Shown: positions 24,482 to 34,429, numbered from the stretch's first letter. The stretch: DNA of 64,000 bases from Rhizorhabdus dicambivorans (GCF_002355275.1 NZ_CP023449.1:4962773-5026772), one strand, 5' to 3'. The notes: generated by a model from the letters alone, not told the origin. Numbers and translations are program-made.

Positions 24482-25819
24482 ATGTCGCGCCCCGCCCCCA
24501 AGAGCTTCCACGTCAAGTCGTTCGGCTGCCAGATGAACGTCTATGACGGCGCGCGCATGGCCGAGCTGCTCGAAGGCCAGGGGATGAGCGCGGCCGAAAG
24601 CGCCGACGAAGCCGATCTGATCGTCCTCAACACCTGCCACATCCGCGAGAAGGCGGCCGAGAAGGTCTATTCGGACATAGGCCGAATCGTAAAGAAGGCC
24701 GAGGGCGACAAGCCTATGATCGCGGTGGCCGGTTGCGTCGCGCAGGCCGAGGGTGCCGAGATCCCGCGCCGCGCGCCCGCGGTCGACATCGTCGTCGGGC
24801 CGCAGGCCTATCACAACCTGCCCCGGCTCGTCGCCGAGGCGGCCGAGGGCAAGCGCGCGCTCGACACCGACATGCCGGCCGCCTCCAAATTCGATGCGCT
24901 GCCGAAGCGCCGCCGCCAGGGCCCGACCGCCTTTCTGACCGTGCAGGAAGGCTGCGACAAATTCTGCACCTATTGCGTCGTGCCCTATACGCGCGGGGCC
25001 GAGATTTCGCGTCCTTGGGCCGCGATCGTCGACGAGGCGAAGGCGCTGGTCGATGCCGGAGCGCGTGAGATCACCCTGCTCGGCCAGAACGTCAATGCCT
25101 GGGCTGGCGAGGACGGCGCGGGGCGGCCGCAAGGCCTGGACGGCCTGATCCGCGCGCTGGACGCGCTGCCCGGCCTTGCCCGCCTCCGCTACACCACCAG
25201 CCACCCCAATGACATGAGCGATGGCCTGATCGCCGCGCATGGCGAGGTGGCGAAGCTGATGCCCTTCCTCCACCTGCCGGTGCAGGCGGGATCGGACCGC
25301 ATCCTGAAGGCGATGAACCGCAGCCATGACGCGGCCAGCTATCTGGAGCTGATCGATCGGGTCCGCGCCGTCCGCCCCGACATCGCCATCTCGGGCGACT
25401 TCATCGTCGGCTTCCCCGGCGAGACCGAGGCCGAGTTCGAGGAAACCCTCACCATCATCCGCGCGGTGAACCACGCCCAGGCCTTCAGCTTCAAGTATAG
25501 CCCGCGCCCCGGCACCCCCGCCGCGACGATGGACGGCCAGATCGCCGCCGCCGTGATGGACGAACGGCTGCAGCGGCTCCAGGCGCTGCTCAACGAACAG
25601 CAGCATGGCTTCAACCTCGCCACCGTCGGCCGCCGCTGCGACGTGCTGATCGAGCGCGACGGCAAGAAGCCCGGCCAGCGCATCGGCAAGTCGCCCTGGC
25701 TGCAATCGGTGATCGTCGAGAACGGCCCCGCGATCGGCGAGCTGGTGACGGTGGACATCGTCGCAGCGGGGCCGAACAGCCTGAACGGGGTTGTGGTGGC
25801 GGAGCAGAAGGCGGCGTGA
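24482..25819 (+). CDS. miaB: tRNA-2-methylthio-N6-dimethylallyladenosine synthase MiaB
   Basis: A 445-residue radical-SAM methylthiotransferase. The N-terminal UPF0004 domain ([29 protein letters not shown] and a third Cys in AVAGCVAQ) binds the auxiliary cluster. The radical-SAM motif [15 protein letters not shown] binds the SAM cluster, and a C-terminal TRAM domain follows. It adds the methylthio group to i6A37 of tRNAs reading UNN codons. The preceding terminator and IS suggest it has its own promoter. A strong hairpin terminator follows. Confidence 0.95.
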   Translation: MSRPAPKSFHVKSFGCQMNVYDGARMAELLEGQGMSAAESADEADLIVLNTCHIREKAAEKVYSDIGRIVKKAEGDKPMIAVAGCVAQAEGAEIPRRAPAVDIVVGPQAYHNLPRLVAEAAEGKRALDTDMPAASKFDALPKRRRQGPTAFLTVQEGCDKFCTYCVVPYTRGAEISRPWAAIVDEAKALVDAGAREITLLGQNVNAWAGEDGAGRPQGLDGLIRALDALPGLARLRYTTSHPNDMSDGLIAAHGEVAKLMPFLHLPVQAGSDRILKAMNRSHDAASYLELIDRVRAVRPDIAISGDFIVGFPGETEAEFEETLTIIRAVNHAQAFSFKYSPRPGTPAATMDGQIAAAVMDERLQRLQALLNEQQHGFNLATVGRRCDVLIERDGKKPGQRIGKSPWLQSVIVENGPAIGELVTVDIVAAGPNSLNGVVVAEQKAA

Positions 25820-25823
25820 CCTG

Positions 25824-25860
25824 AAGATCCTCCCCATGCTCCGCATAGGGAGGATCTTTT
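25824..25860 (+). terminator. Intrinsic terminator after miaB
   Basis: AAGATCCTCCC (25824-25834) pairs perfectly with GGGAGGATCTT (25848-25858) around a 13-base loop, with a short T-run, directly after the miaB stop. Confidence 0.8.
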
Positions 25861-26005
25861 ATCGTCACCCGATTGCCACATCGGCGGTGGATAAGTTCGG
25901 GGGCCTACCGCTTTCCCCCTTCGCATGGGTCCAATTGCGCGTAGGATCGTTGTCGTCGGATGATCCACATCCGGTACCAGAACGGAAAGGAAGCGCCCGC
26001 ACCCT

Positions 26006-27004
26006 ATGTCGCGCAAGCCAGTCCCCGCGCAGGCCGGAGATCGCGCCCGGCTCGAGATCCTCTTCGACAAACCCCAGTTGCTCGGCCGATTGTTCGGCGA
26101 ATTCGATCAGAATCTGGTGGCGATCGAGAACCGGCTGGGGGTGTATATAGCGGCGAGGGGCAACAAGCTTCAGATCGAGGGCGAGGCGGAGGCCGCTGGA
26201 CGCGCCCGCGAGGTGCTGACCGGGCTCTATAACCGGATCGTGCAGGGCCAGGATATCGACAGCGGCGCGGTCGAGGCGGTGATCGCCATGTCGGCTGAGC
26301 CCACCCTGGACGGTATCATCCGCAGCGACGTCGCCGATCCGCCCAAGGTGATGATCCGCACGCGCAAGAAGACGATCGTCCCGCGCTCCTCGACCCAGAT
26401 CCGCTATATGGAGGCGCTCAACCGTTCCGACGTGATTTTCGCGCTCGGCCCGGCGGGCACCGGCAAGACCTATCTGGCGGTCGCGCAGGCTGTGCAGCAG
26501 CTGATCCAGGGCACTGTCGACCGGCTGATCCTGTCGCGCCCTGCGGTCGAGGCGGGCGAGCGGCTGGGCTTCCTGCCCGGCGACATGAAGGAGAAGGTCG
26601 ATCCCTATCTCCGCCCCCTCTACGACGCGCTCTATGACATGCTGCCGACCGAGCAGGTCGAGCGGCGCATCGCCTCGGGCGAGATCGAGATCGCGCCGAT
26701 CGCCTTCATGCGCGGCCGCACGCTCAGCGACGCCTTCGTCATCCTGGACGAGGCACAGAATACCACGCCCGCGCAGATGAAGATGTTCCTCACCCGCTTC
26801 GGCCAGAACAGCCGGATGGTGATCTGCGGCGATCCGCGCCAGATCGACCTGCCCGATATCGGCAAGTCGGGCCTCGCCGACGCGGTCGGCCGGCTGGAGG
26901 GTATCCAGGGCATCGCCACGGTGCGCTTCGGCGCGGCCGACGTGGTCCGCCATCCGATCGTCGGCCGCATCGTCGAAGCCTATGAAGGGCCCGACGACGC
27001 CTGA
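26006..27004 (+). CDS. phoH: PhoH-family ATPase (YbeZ)
   Basis: A 332-residue protein. An N-terminal KH-like region (LFGEFDQNLVAIENRLGVYI) is followed by the PhoH P-loop domain with Walker A LGPAGTGKTYLA and Walker B FVILDEAQN. YbeZ-type PhoH ATPases work with the endoribonuclease YbeY in rRNA processing and quality control, and ybeY is the next gene. An in-frame start further upstream is blocked by the miaB terminator region. Confidence 0.92.
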   Translation: MSRKPVPAQAGDRARLEILFDKPQLLGRLFGEFDQNLVAIENRLGVYIAARGNKLQIEGEAEAAGRAREVLTGLYNRIVQGQDIDSGAVEAVIAMSAEPTLDGIIRSDVADPPKVMIRTRKKTIVPRSSTQIRYMEALNRSDVIFALGPAGTGKTYLAVAQAVQQLIQGTVDRLILSRPAVEAGERLGFLPGDMKEKVDPYLRPLYDALYDMLPTEQVERRIASGEIEIAPIAFMRGRTLSDAFVILDEAQNTTPAQMKMFLTRFGQNSRMVICGDPRQIDLPDIGKSGLADAVGRLEGIQGIATVRFGAADVVRHPIVGRIVEAYEGPDDA

Positions 27005-27050
27005 GGTTGATCGGATTTGAATTTCGGCGACCTTGAATAAGAAGCGGTAT

Positions 27051-27074
27051 CGCGGACCAAGTCCGGGATGACGG
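27051..27074. repeat. Short repeat fragment
   Basis: CGCGGACCAAGTCCGGGATGACGG lies in the phoH-ybeY gap. It is a palindromic GGACCAAGTCC core followed by GATGACGG, a fragment of the dispersed palindrome family rather than a full copy. Confidence 0.4.
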
Positions 27075-27095
27075 CTGTGTCATGTAAGGAATGCG

Positions 27096-27605
27096 ATGAT
27101 CGAAGTCGCCGTTCAGGCCGAGCCCGACTGGGACGACGGCACCGACTGGGAAGCCCTGGCGATCGAGGCGGCCACCGCCGCGCTGCACGCCACCCCCTAT
27201 GCCGCGATCCTGACCGCCAGCTACATGGCCGAGATATCGGTGCGGATGACCGACGACGACGAGGTCCACGCGCTCAACCGCCAATATCGCCAGAAGGACA
27301 AGCCCACCAATGTGCTGAGCTTCCCGATGGTGCAGGACGACCTGCTCGAACTCCTCGACAATAGCGACGACGGCGAGGTGCTGCTCGGCGACATCATCCT
27401 GGCGCGCGGCGTCTGCGAGCGCGAGGCGGCCGAGAAGGGCGTGACCACGAAGGAGCATGCCACCCACCTGATCGTCCACGGCACGCTACATCTCGTCGGC
27501 TATGATCATATCGAGAATGACGAGGCCGAGGCGATGGAGGATATTGAGCGCGCGGCGCTGGCCAAACTCGGCGTCGCCGATCCCTATGTGATCGACGGAG
27601 ATTGA
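27096..27605 (+). CDS. ybeY: Endoribonuclease YbeY (rRNA maturation)
   Basis: A 169-residue zinc metalloprotein with the UPF0054 signature HGTLHLVGYDH at residues 128-138, whose three His bind Zn2+. NVLSFPM and LLGDIIL precede it, as in all YbeY proteins. It acts in 16S rRNA 3'-end maturation and ribosome quality control. It follows phoH; the usual next gene, corC, is displaced by two inserted genes. Confidence 0.93.
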   Translation: MIEVAVQAEPDWDDGTDWEALAIEAATAALHATPYAAILTASYMAEISVRMTDDDEVHALNRQYRQKDKPTNVLSFPMVQDDLLELLDNSDDGEVLLGDIILARGVCEREAAEKGVTTKEHATHLIVHGTLHLVGYDHIENDEAEAMEDIERAALAKLGVADPYVIDGD

Positions 27606-27607
27606 GC

Positions 27608-28174
27608 ATGGCGCCGCACCGGACATTGGCTTTTCTGGTTGCCGCCACCCTCCATGCCGGCCCGCTTCCCCTCCAGGCGGCCGAGCCATCGGTGATGATG
27701 GGCATGCCGGTCGGGACGACGGTGGTCGTCAGGATGCGCGAGGACGGCCTGCCTGGCTTCATCGTCGATTCGATGACGGCGATATCGGCAACGCCGGAGA
27801 CCGGTTTCGAGCGCCGGGCCGCCGACGTGTCGCACGCACAGGGAGCGACCGACAAGACGTTCCCGATCGATGGAGGCCCCGACGGTCCCCTGCCCAAGCC
27901 CACCAAGAATGTCATCCGCTTCTCCTTGAAGCAAATGGAAGGCCGCCCCGGCACGCTGCTGTTTATCGAGAATGGCTATGAACAGGGCATCTTCTTCAAG
28001 GCCGAGATTACCAACGACGCCACTCCGCTGGCCAAGGGACGGCCGACCAGCATCTGTCCAGTGATGGCATCCTTCCGGAGCGTCGAGCATTGGCCCTATG
28101 CCTTTCGCTACCTGAAGATTTCGGAGCTGGCCTTCGAAGACATCAAGCCCGGCGAACCACTGGCCTGTCGCTGA
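27608..28174 (+). CDS. Predicted secreted protein of unknown function
   Basis: A 188-residue protein starting at ATG 27608, 2 bp after ybeY. It has a signal peptide (RTLAFLVAATLHAGPLPLQAAE, cleavage after the Ala-rich end near residue 25). The mature part has no motif I recognise. It contains two Cys (ICPVMA and the penultimate LACR), an FRYLKISELAFEDI stretch, and looks beta-rich. The tight spacing after ybeY suggests co-transcription, but such a gene is not normally part of the ybeY-corC block, so it may be a local insertion. Confidence 0.7.
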   Translation: MAPHRTLAFLVAATLHAGPLPLQAAEPSVMMGMPVGTTVVVRMREDGLPGFIVDSMTAISATPETGFERRAADVSHAQGATDKTFPIDGGPDGPLPKPTKNVIRFSLKQMEGRPGTLLFIENGYEQGIFFKAEITNDATPLAKGRPTSICPVMASFRSVEHWPYAFRYLKISELAFEDIKPGEPLACR

Positions 28175-28259
28175 TACCCCGAACAGCCGCGCAGGCTTCG
28201 CCGGGAACGAGTTTGCCGCAATCTCGTTGCAGGAGCGCTCCCCAGGAAGGAAGAGCCCC

Positions 28260-29777
28260 ATGTCAGCCCGCACCGCACCGACCCTGGCGATCCTCCTCAT
28301 GCTCGCCGCCTGTGGGGGTGGCGGTTCCTCGGGCGGCGGCGGCAGCGCCAACCGGGCGCCCAGCTTCACATCGGGGACGACAGCGAGCGTCGCGGAGAAC
28401 AGCAGCGGCACCGTCTATACCGCCGCCGCGACCGATCCGGACGGCAACAGCCTGACCTATTCGCTCGTCGGTGGGCCCGATCGCAACGCCTTCCAGATCA
28501 GCGCAAGCGGAGCGCTCAGTTTCGTCAGCAGCCCCGATTTCGAGGCCCCGGCCGATGCCAATGGCGACAATGTCTATCAGGTCGACATCCAGGCGAGCGA
28601 CGGTAGCCTGACCGCGACACTCTCGCTCAGCATCACCGTCACCAACGGCGGCAACGATGCGTTCCGCGTGCGCCGGGCCGGCACCGGCTTCGTCCAGCCG
28701 GTCTTCGTCGCCCCGGTGCCCGACAATTCCGGCCGCGTCTTCGTGGTCCAGCGCGGCGGTCTGGTCCGCATCCTCAATCCCGCCACCGGCGCCGTTGCCG
28801 CGCAACCCTTCCTCGATGTTTCGGGCATCATCGCCAGCGATGGCGAGCGCGGCCTGCTGGGTTTCGCCACTGCCCCGGATTTCGCGAACAGCGGCGCCTT
28901 CTTCATCTACATGACCAACAGCGCGGGCACCAACGAGGTGCGGCGCTACACCGCCAGCGCCGGAAATCGCGACGTGGCCGATCCGGCCTCCGGCGACATC
29001 ATCCTCTCGATGCCACACCCCGGCTTCTCCAACCATAATGGCGGCTGGATCGGCTTCGGTCCCGACAATCTCCTCTATGTCGCGACCGGCGATGGCGGCG
29101 GCGCCGGCGATCCCAACGGCAATGCGCAGAACCGCAATTCGCTGTTGGGCAAGATACTGCGCATCGACGTGCGCAGCGACGGCTTCTCCAGCGATCCCGC
29201 GCGCGATTATGCGATTCCCCCGGGCAACCCCTTCGCCTCGTCGGGCGGCGCGCCGGAGCTGTGGGCGCTCGGCCTGCGCAATCCGTTCCGCAACAGCTTC
29301 GATCCCGTCAGCGGCTTCCTGCTGATCGGCGATGTCGGCCAGGGCGCGGTCGAGGAGATCGATCTGATGCGGCCAACCGATGGCGGCGCCAATTTCGGCT
29401 GGAACCTGCGGGAGGGAAGCCAGGCCTATAATGGCGGCGCCAACAGCAGCGCCTTCACCCCGCCAGTCGCCGAATATGGCCATGGCAGCGGGCCGACCCA
29501 GGGCAACACCGTGACCGGCGGCCATGTCTATCGCGGCCCGGTCGAAGGTCTGCGCGGTCATTATGTGTTCGGCGATTTCATCAGCGGCAATATCTGGTCG
29601 ATCCCGCTGTCGCGCTTCGTCCTGGGCCAGACGGTACCGGCAAGCCAGTTCACCATCCGCAATCCAGCCCCCAATGCCGGCACAATCGGCATGCCGGTGA
29701 GCTTCGGCGTCGACCAGTCGGGCAACCTCTACATCGTCGATTTCGATGGCGAGATTTTCGTGATCGAACCGGCCTGA
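28260..29777 (+). CDS. PQQ-dependent sugar dehydrogenase-like lipoprotein with cadherin-like domain
   Basis: A 505-residue lipoprotein: lipobox LLMLAACG, a Gly/Ser spacer, then a cadherin-like repeat (about residues 35-130, with TDPDGNSLTYSL and FEAPADANGDNVYQV). A six-bladed beta-propeller of the soluble glucose dehydrogenase/Yli type follows (SDGERGLLGFATAPDF, HNGGWIGFGPDNLLYVATGDGG, GLRNPFRNSFDP, GDVGQGAVEEID). The family oxidises sugars in the periplasm with PQQ. HNGG and GLRNP are the conserved active-site neighbourhoods. It sits between ybeY and corC, where it is not usually found. Confidence 0.82.
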   Translation: MSARTAPTLAILLMLAACGGGGSSGGGGSANRAPSFTSGTTASVAENSSGTVYTAAATDPDGNSLTYSLVGGPDRNAFQISASGALSFVSSPDFEAPADANGDNVYQVDIQASDGSLTATLSLSITVTNGGNDAFRVRRAGTGFVQPVFVAPVPDNSGRVFVVQRGGLVRILNPATGAVAAQPFLDVSGIIASDGERGLLGFATAPDFANSGAFFIYMTNSAGTNEVRRYTASAGNRDVADPASGDIILSMPHPGFSNHNGGWIGFGPDNLLYVATGDGGGAGDPNGNAQNRNSLLGKILRIDVRSDGFSSDPARDYAIPPGNPFASSGGAPELWALGLRNPFRNSFDPVSGFLLIGDVGQGAVEEIDLMRPTDGGANFGWNLREGSQAYNGGANSSAFTPPVAEYGHGSGPTQGNTVTGGHVYRGPVEGLRGHYVFGDFISGNIWSIPLSRFVLGQTVPASQFTIRNPAPNAGTIGMPVSFGVDQSGNLYIVDFDGEIFVIEPA

Positions 29778-29853
29778 TCCGAGAAGATGATTGCTCCCGC
29801 CCCCAAAAATCGTTTAGCGAATCGCGCGAACAGGGAACGGCACCAGAAAGACG

Positions 29854-30750
29854 ATGCCCGACGACAGTAGTAGCAGCGCCGCGGACAGCGGCGGACGATG
29901 GTGGCGCGGGCTGCGCGCTTTGTTTGCGCCCGAGCAGGAACCCAGCCTGCGCGACCAGATCGAGGAAGCGATCGAGGAGCATGACGCCGAGGGCGGCGAG
30001 GATGACGACCTCTCCACCGCCGAGCGCGAGATGCTGCGCAACATCCTTCATTTCGACGAACGCAATGTCGGTGACATCGGCGTCCCGCGCGGTGACATCA
30101 TCGCGGTCCCGGAGACGATCGGCTTCGACGATCTGGTGGCCCGCTTCGCCGAGGCCGAGCATAGCCGCCTGCCGGTCTATGGCGAGGATCTCGACCATGT
30201 CGTCGGCATGGTCCATGTAAAGGATGTGTTCCGGATCATCGCCACGGGCGCGCCGAAGCCGGAAACGATCGCCGGTCTGATACGCCAGCCGCGCTATGTC
30301 CCCTCCTCGATGCGGATCATCGACCTTCTGGCCGAGATGCGCGAGACGCGCACCCACCTCGCCATCGTCCTCAACGAATATAGCGGCACCGACGGCCTGG
30401 TCACGATCGAGGACCTGGTCGAGGAGATCGTCGGCGACATCGAGGACGAGCATGACGAGGAGGAGGAGGACCTGCTCATCCCGCTCGGCGACGCGATCTG
30501 GTCCGCCGACGCCCGCGCCGAGCTGGAGGACGTGGCCCGTCTGATCGACCCGCGCCTGGCCGACATCGAGGATGATGTAGAGACGCTGGGCGGTCTAGCC
30601 TCGGCCCTGGCCGGGCAGGTGCCGCAGACGGGCCAGATATTGGCGCATCCCAGCGGCTGGCGGCTCGAGATCGCCGATGCCGACGAGCGCCGGGTGAAGA
30701 AACTGCTGCTTCATCCGCCGGCCGTGGCGGATGAGGCGGAGGGCGAATAA
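29854..30750 (+). CDS. CorC/TlyC-family CBS-domain protein
   Basis: A 298-residue protein with an acidic N-terminus, two CBS domains (about residues 70-200: VPRGDIIAVPE..., RLPVYGEDLDHVVGMVHVKDVF and LAIVLNEYSGTDGLVTIEDLVEEIVGDIEDE) and a C-terminal CorC_HlyC FAD-like domain. There is no membrane DUF21 part, so it is the short soluble CorC type linked to Mg2+/Co2+ efflux or apolipoprotein acyltransferase regulation. In related genomes it follows ybeY directly; here it is 2.2 kb away. Confidence 0.9.
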   Translation: MPDDSSSSAADSGGRWWRGLRALFAPEQEPSLRDQIEEAIEEHDAEGGEDDDLSTAEREMLRNILHFDERNVGDIGVPRGDIIAVPETIGFDDLVARFAEAEHSRLPVYGEDLDHVVGMVHVKDVFRIIATGAPKPETIAGLIRQPRYVPSSMRIIDLLAEMRETRTHLAIVLNEYSGTDGLVTIEDLVEEIVGDIEDEHDEEEEDLLIPLGDAIWSADARAELEDVARLIDPRLADIEDDVETLGGLASALAGQVPQTGQILAHPSGWRLEIADADERRVKKLLLHPPAVADEAEGE

Positions 30751-30757
30751 TCTTCGC

Positions 30758-30784
30758 ATGCCGGTGATCTTCCCACACCGGCAT
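30758..30784 (+). terminator. Hairpin downstream of corC
   Basis: ATGCCGGTG (30758-30766) and CACCGGCAT (30776-30784) form a perfect 9-bp stem starting 8 bp after the corC stop. There is no T-run. Confidence 0.4.
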
Positions 30785-30856
30785 ATCGGACCTCTCCGGA
30801 ATGACGAATCCGGTTATCATGCGCTATAGGCGCAGCACGAAGTACGGAGAGTACCG

Positions 30857-32203
30857 GTGACGACCAAGACCAAGCTGCTGATCGCGCTGCCTGTCCTTCT
30901 CGTTCTGGCAGCGCTGGCAGGTATCTACGCGCTGGCGACGAACGAGCGGGCCCAGCTACCCTTCGCGAAGACGGTGGGTGTCCGGCCCCAGCTGAGTGAG
31001 CCGAATGAAACGCTGATCCCGACGGTCGCCGTCGCCAAGGCCGTCGGCTGGAAGGCGGGCGAGAAGCCGGCCGCCGCCGCCGGGCTGTCGGTCGCGGCGT
31101 TCGCCGAGGGGCTGACCCATCCGCGCTGGATCTATGTGCTGCCCAATGGCGACGTGCTGGTCAGCGAGAGCAACTCGCCGCCCCGCACCAAGGACAATGG
31201 CGGCGGCGGCATCACCGGCTTCGTCATGAAGAGGATGATGGCGCGGGCCGGTGCCGGCGTGCCGTCGCCGAACCGCATCATCCTGCTGCGCGACGCCGAT
31301 GGCGACGGGAAGGCCGAGCTGAAGACCGTGCTGATCGGCGGTCTCAACTCGCCGAGCGGCATGGCCTGGGCGGATGGCCAGCTCTATATCGCCAACACCG
31401 ACGCGGTCGTCCGTGTCCCCTTCACCCCCGGCCAGACGAAGATCGACGCCAAGCCGGCCGTGGTGGCGAAGCTGCCCGGCGGCTACAACCATTGGGCGCG
31501 CAACCTGCTGCTCTCGGCCGACGGCAAGTCGCTCTTCGTCGCGGTCGGCTCCGCGTCGAACATCGGCGAGCGCGGCCTGGACAAGGAGGAGAAGCGCGCC
31601 GCGATCCTCCAGATCTCGCTGCCCTCCGGCCAGGACCGCGTCTTCGCCTATGGGCTGCGCAATCCCAACGGCATGGCGTTCGAGCCGACCACCGGCGATC
31701 TGTGGACGGTCGTCAACGAGCGCGACATGATCGGATCGGACATGGTGCCCGATTATCTGACCGAGGTGCAGCTGGGCGGATTCTACGGCTGGCCCTGGTA
31801 TTATTGGGGCGGCGTGATCGACAAGCGGGTACCCGAGCCCGAGGACGATCTGCAATCCTATGTGATCCGCCCCGATTATTCGCTCGGGCCGCATGTCGCG
31901 GCATTGGGCCTGACCTTCGCCGAGGGGGCGATCCTCGGCCCCGACTATGCGGACGGCGCCTTCATCGCCGAGCATGGCTCGTGGAACCGCCGCCCCCGCT
32001 CGGGCTACAAGGTCGTGTTCGTGCCCTTCGCGCAGGGCAAGCCGATGGGCCAGCCGCGCGATGTGCTGACGGGCTTCCTGTCCCCCGATGAGGAGGCGCG
32101 TGGCCGTCCGGTCGCGGTCGCGATCGGCAAGCGCGGGGGACTGTTCGTGACCGACGATGTCGGCGGCAAGGTCTGGCGGGTCACCGCGGCCGCGCCGCGG
32201 TAG
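30857..32203 (+). CDS. Membrane-anchored PQQ sugar dehydrogenase / L-sorbosone dehydrogenase-like protein
   Basis: A 448-residue protein with GTG start and an N-terminal membrane anchor or uncleaved signal (LLIALPVLLVLAALAGIYALA). A six-bladed propeller of the sorbosone/glucose dehydrogenase type follows: NGDVLVSESNS, LNSPSGMAWADGQLYIAN, GGYNHWARNLL, YGLRNPNGMAFEP, WTVVNERDMIGSDMVPDYL and FIAEHGSWNR. It is periplasmic and PQQ use is inferred from the family. Together with the gene at 28260 it brackets corC, but the two proteins are not close copies. Confidence 0.85.
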   Translation: MTTKTKLLIALPVLLVLAALAGIYALATNERAQLPFAKTVGVRPQLSEPNETLIPTVAVAKAVGWKAGEKPAAAAGLSVAAFAEGLTHPRWIYVLPNGDVLVSESNSPPRTKDNGGGGITGFVMKRMMARAGAGVPSPNRIILLRDADGDGKAELKTVLIGGLNSPSGMAWADGQLYIANTDAVVRVPFTPGQTKIDAKPAVVAKLPGGYNHWARNLLLSADGKSLFVAVGSASNIGERGLDKEEKRAAILQISLPSGQDRVFAYGLRNPNGMAFEPTTGDLWTVVNERDMIGSDMVPDYLTEVQLGGFYGWPWYYWGGVIDKRVPEPEDDLQSYVIRPDYSLGPHVAALGLTFAEGAILGPDYADGAFIAEHGSWNRRPRSGYKVVFVPFAQGKPMGQPRDVLTGFLSPDEEARGRPVAVAIGKRGGLFVTDDVGGKVWRVTAAAPR

Positions 32204-32246
32204 TTTTCGATTAGAGTGAAACCAAGGCCGGGGCCTGAGGGCTAAA

Positions 32247-33050
32247 TCAGATCAGCTGGCTCAGCTTGGATGGCGCGGGGAAGCTGCTCGCCGCACCGCT
32301 TTCGGGGGGAAGCGGCGGCGCTTCGAAGCGATGCCAGCCGCCGGCCGACAGCCGCTCGAGCGGCTGGAAGCGGGTCTTGTACTGCATCCGGGCCGAGCCC
32401 TCGACCCAATAGCCGAGATAGACATAGGGCAAACCGCTCTCGGCCGCGCGGCGGATATGCTCGAGGATGATGTAGGTGCCCAGGCCAGGGCGGCTGTCGT
32501 CCTCGGTCTCGAAGAAGCTGTAGACCATCGACAGCCCGTCGGACTGGCTGTCGGTCAGGCAGGCCCCGATCAGCTTGCCCGGCCGGCCCCCGACCGAAGG
32601 CTCGCGATATTCGACGATGTGGGTCTTGACCGGGGTCTGCTCCACCATGTCGGCGAAATCGAGTTCGTCCATCTGCGCCATGCCGCCGCCCGGATGCCGG
32701 GCCTTCAGGTACCGGCGCAGCAGGGCGAACTGCTCCTCGGTGGTCCAGGGCTTGCAGACGCTGACGTCCAGATCGGCGTGGCGGCGCATCAGCTTGCGCT
32801 GGCTGGCATTGGGCTTGAACTCGTCCGCGACGACGCGGACCGAGACACAGGCCTGGCAATCGACGCAGGTCGGGCGATAGGCGACGCCCTGGCTGCGGCG
32901 AAAACCGATCCGGCCGAGCGCGTCGTTGAGCTCGGCCGCATTGGGGCCCGACAATTCGGTGAACACCTTACGCTCGGTCCGCCCGGCGAGATATGGGCAC
33001 GGGCCGGGGGTCGTCACGAAGAAGCGCGGAAAGCGGAACTGCGCCGTCAT
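32247..33050 (-). CDS. bpt: Aspartate/glutamate leucyltransferase (Bpt/Ate family)
   Basis: A 267-residue N-end-rule aminoacyl-tRNA-protein transferase. The N-terminal domain has CPYLAGR and [22 protein letters not shown] (conserved C-x2-C). The C-terminal GNAT-like domain contains [14 protein letters not shown] and [11 protein letters not shown]. The enzyme adds Leu to N-terminal Asp or Glu so that ClpS/ClpAP can degrade the protein. It is transcribed away from the preceding convergent dehydrogenase gene, and ilvA lies 131 bp upstream on the same strand. Confidence 0.92.
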   Translation of the reverse strand: MTAQFRFPRFFVTTPGPCPYLAGRTERKVFTELSGPNAAELNDALGRIGFRRSQGVAYRPTCVDCQACVSVRVVADEFKPNASQRKLMRRHADLDVSVCKPWTTEEQFALLRRYLKARHPGGGMAQMDELDFADMVEQTPVKTHIVEYREPSVGGRPGKLIGACLTDSQSDGLSMVYSFFETEDDSRPGLGTYIILEHIRRAAESGLPYVYLGYWVEGSARMQYKTRFQPLERLSAGGWHRFEAPPLPPESGAASSFPAPSKLSQLI

Positions 33051-33181
33051 TCGAAGCCCTGCCCCATTACAAATTGAACGCTCACTGGTCTGGCCTGACT
33101 ATGCCTACGCATGAACGTCATGAAAAGAGCATTAACCTTGAATCTTTTTGGGGCGTTTCGACTAAAGTCGAAGCCCTCAAA

Positions 33182-34429
33182 CTACGCAGCCTCGACGGTC
33201 TCCACTTCATAACCCTCCCGCTGGAGGGCATCGAGCAGGCGGCCGAGATGCGCCGCGTCGCGGGTCTCGCATTCGATCTCGGCGATCAGGCCCTTGGCCG
33301 GCAGGGTGGTGAACACCCGCTGGTGATAGACCTCCACGATGTTGACCTGCTGTTCGTCGAACACGCGGGCAACGTGGAACAGCGCGCCGGGGCGATCCTG
33401 CAGGCGGATGCTGAGGCGGGCGAGCCGGCCCGAACGGGCAAGGTCGCGCAGCAGCACATTGGCCAGCAGCCGGGTATCGATGTTGCCCCCGGTCAGGATC
33501 ACGCCGACATTACGGCCCCGGAACAGCTTGCCATGGCTGAGCAGCGCGGCGAGTCCGACGGCGCCGGCCCCCTCGACCACGGTCTTCTCGATCTGGAGCA
33601 GCATCGACAGCGCGGTCTCGGTATCGCGCTCGGCGACCAGCACGATCTCGTCGACCAGCGCGCGGACGATGCCGCTGGTGACGGCGCCCGGCTGCTTGAC
33701 GGCGATACCCTCGGCCAGCGTGTCGCCGTCGCAGGGCAGGATCAGCCCCTTCATCTTGGCGTACATCGACGGATAGAGCTCGGCCTGGACGCCGATCACC
33801 CTGGGCGGCCGCGCCGCCCCGCGCGCGACCACCGCCGCACCCGAGATCAGGCCGCCGCCGCCGATCGGCACGACCAGCGTGTCGATCTCGGGCACATCCT
33901 CCAGCATCTCCAGCGTGACGGTGCCCTGGCCCGCGATCACGTCGGGATCGTCGAACGGATGGACGAAGGTCAGGCCCTCGCGCTCGACCATCGCCAGCGC
34001 GGCTTCGTTCGCATCGTCGAACCGCTCGCCGGTCAGGATCACGCGTGCGCCATGGCCCTCGGTCTGCTGGACCTTCACCGTGGGGGTGGGCTTGGGCATC
34101 ACGATCGTCACCGGAATGCCGAGCCGGGCGCCGTGATAGGCGAGGCCCTGGGCATGGTTGCCCGCCGACGCCGCGATTACGCCGCGCGCCTTCTGCTCGT
34201 CGGACAGCAGCAGCAGCTTGTTGAGCGCCCCGCGCTCCTTATAGGCGGCGGTGAACTGCAGATTCTCGAACTTCAGCCAGACATTGGCGCCGGTGATCTT
34301 GCTGAGCGTACGGCTCTTCATGATCGGCGTGCGAACGATCGAAGGCGCGATCCGCGCGTGCGCCGCGCGGACATCGTCGATGGTCACCGGGACGCCCTCG
34401 GCGTCGTTCTGCTTGTGCACGCTAGCCAT
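33182..34429 (-). CDS. ilvA: Threonine ammonia-lyase
   Basis: A 415-residue PLP enzyme converting threonine to 2-oxobutyrate in isoleucine synthesis. The PLP lysine is in TAAYKERGALNKL, the glycine-rich phosphate loop is PIGGGGLISG, and SAGNHAQGLAYHG is the Asn loop. One C-terminal ACT-like regulatory domain (RLSIRLQDRPGALFHVARVFDEQ) gives the short, single-ACT type. The start is the ATG of MASVHKQNDAEG; the open frame upstream overlaps the divergent dehydrogenase gene. An AT-richer 131-bp gap with a GGGCTTCGAC/GTCGAAACGCCC hairpin follows it. Confidence 0.93.
   Translation of the reverse strand: MASVHKQNDAEGVPVTIDDVRAAHARIAPSIVRTPIMKSRTLSKITGANVWLKFENLQFTAAYKERGALNKLLLLSDEQKARGVIAASAGNHAQGLAYHGARLGIPVTIVMPKPTPTVKVQQTEGHGARVILTGERFDDANEAALAMVEREGLTFVHPFDDPDVIAGQGTVTLEMLEDVPEIDTLVVPIGGGGLISGAAVVARGAARPPRVIGVQAELYPSMYAKMKGLILPCDGDTLAEGIAVKQPGAVTSGIVRALVDEIVLVAERDTETALSMLLQIEKTVVEGAGAVGLAALLSHGKLFRGRNVGVILTGGNIDTRLLANVLLRDLARSGRLARLSIRLQDRPGALFHVARVFDEQQVNIVEVYHQRVFTTLPAKGLIAEIECETRDAAHLGRLLDALQREGYEVETVEAA

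Noticed and set aside
33130..33180. GGGCTTCGAC/GTCGAAACGCCC hairpin after ilvA as a terminator
   Set aside because: In the ilvA direction the stem is followed by CAAAAAG rather than a T-run, so it does not qualify as intrinsic.
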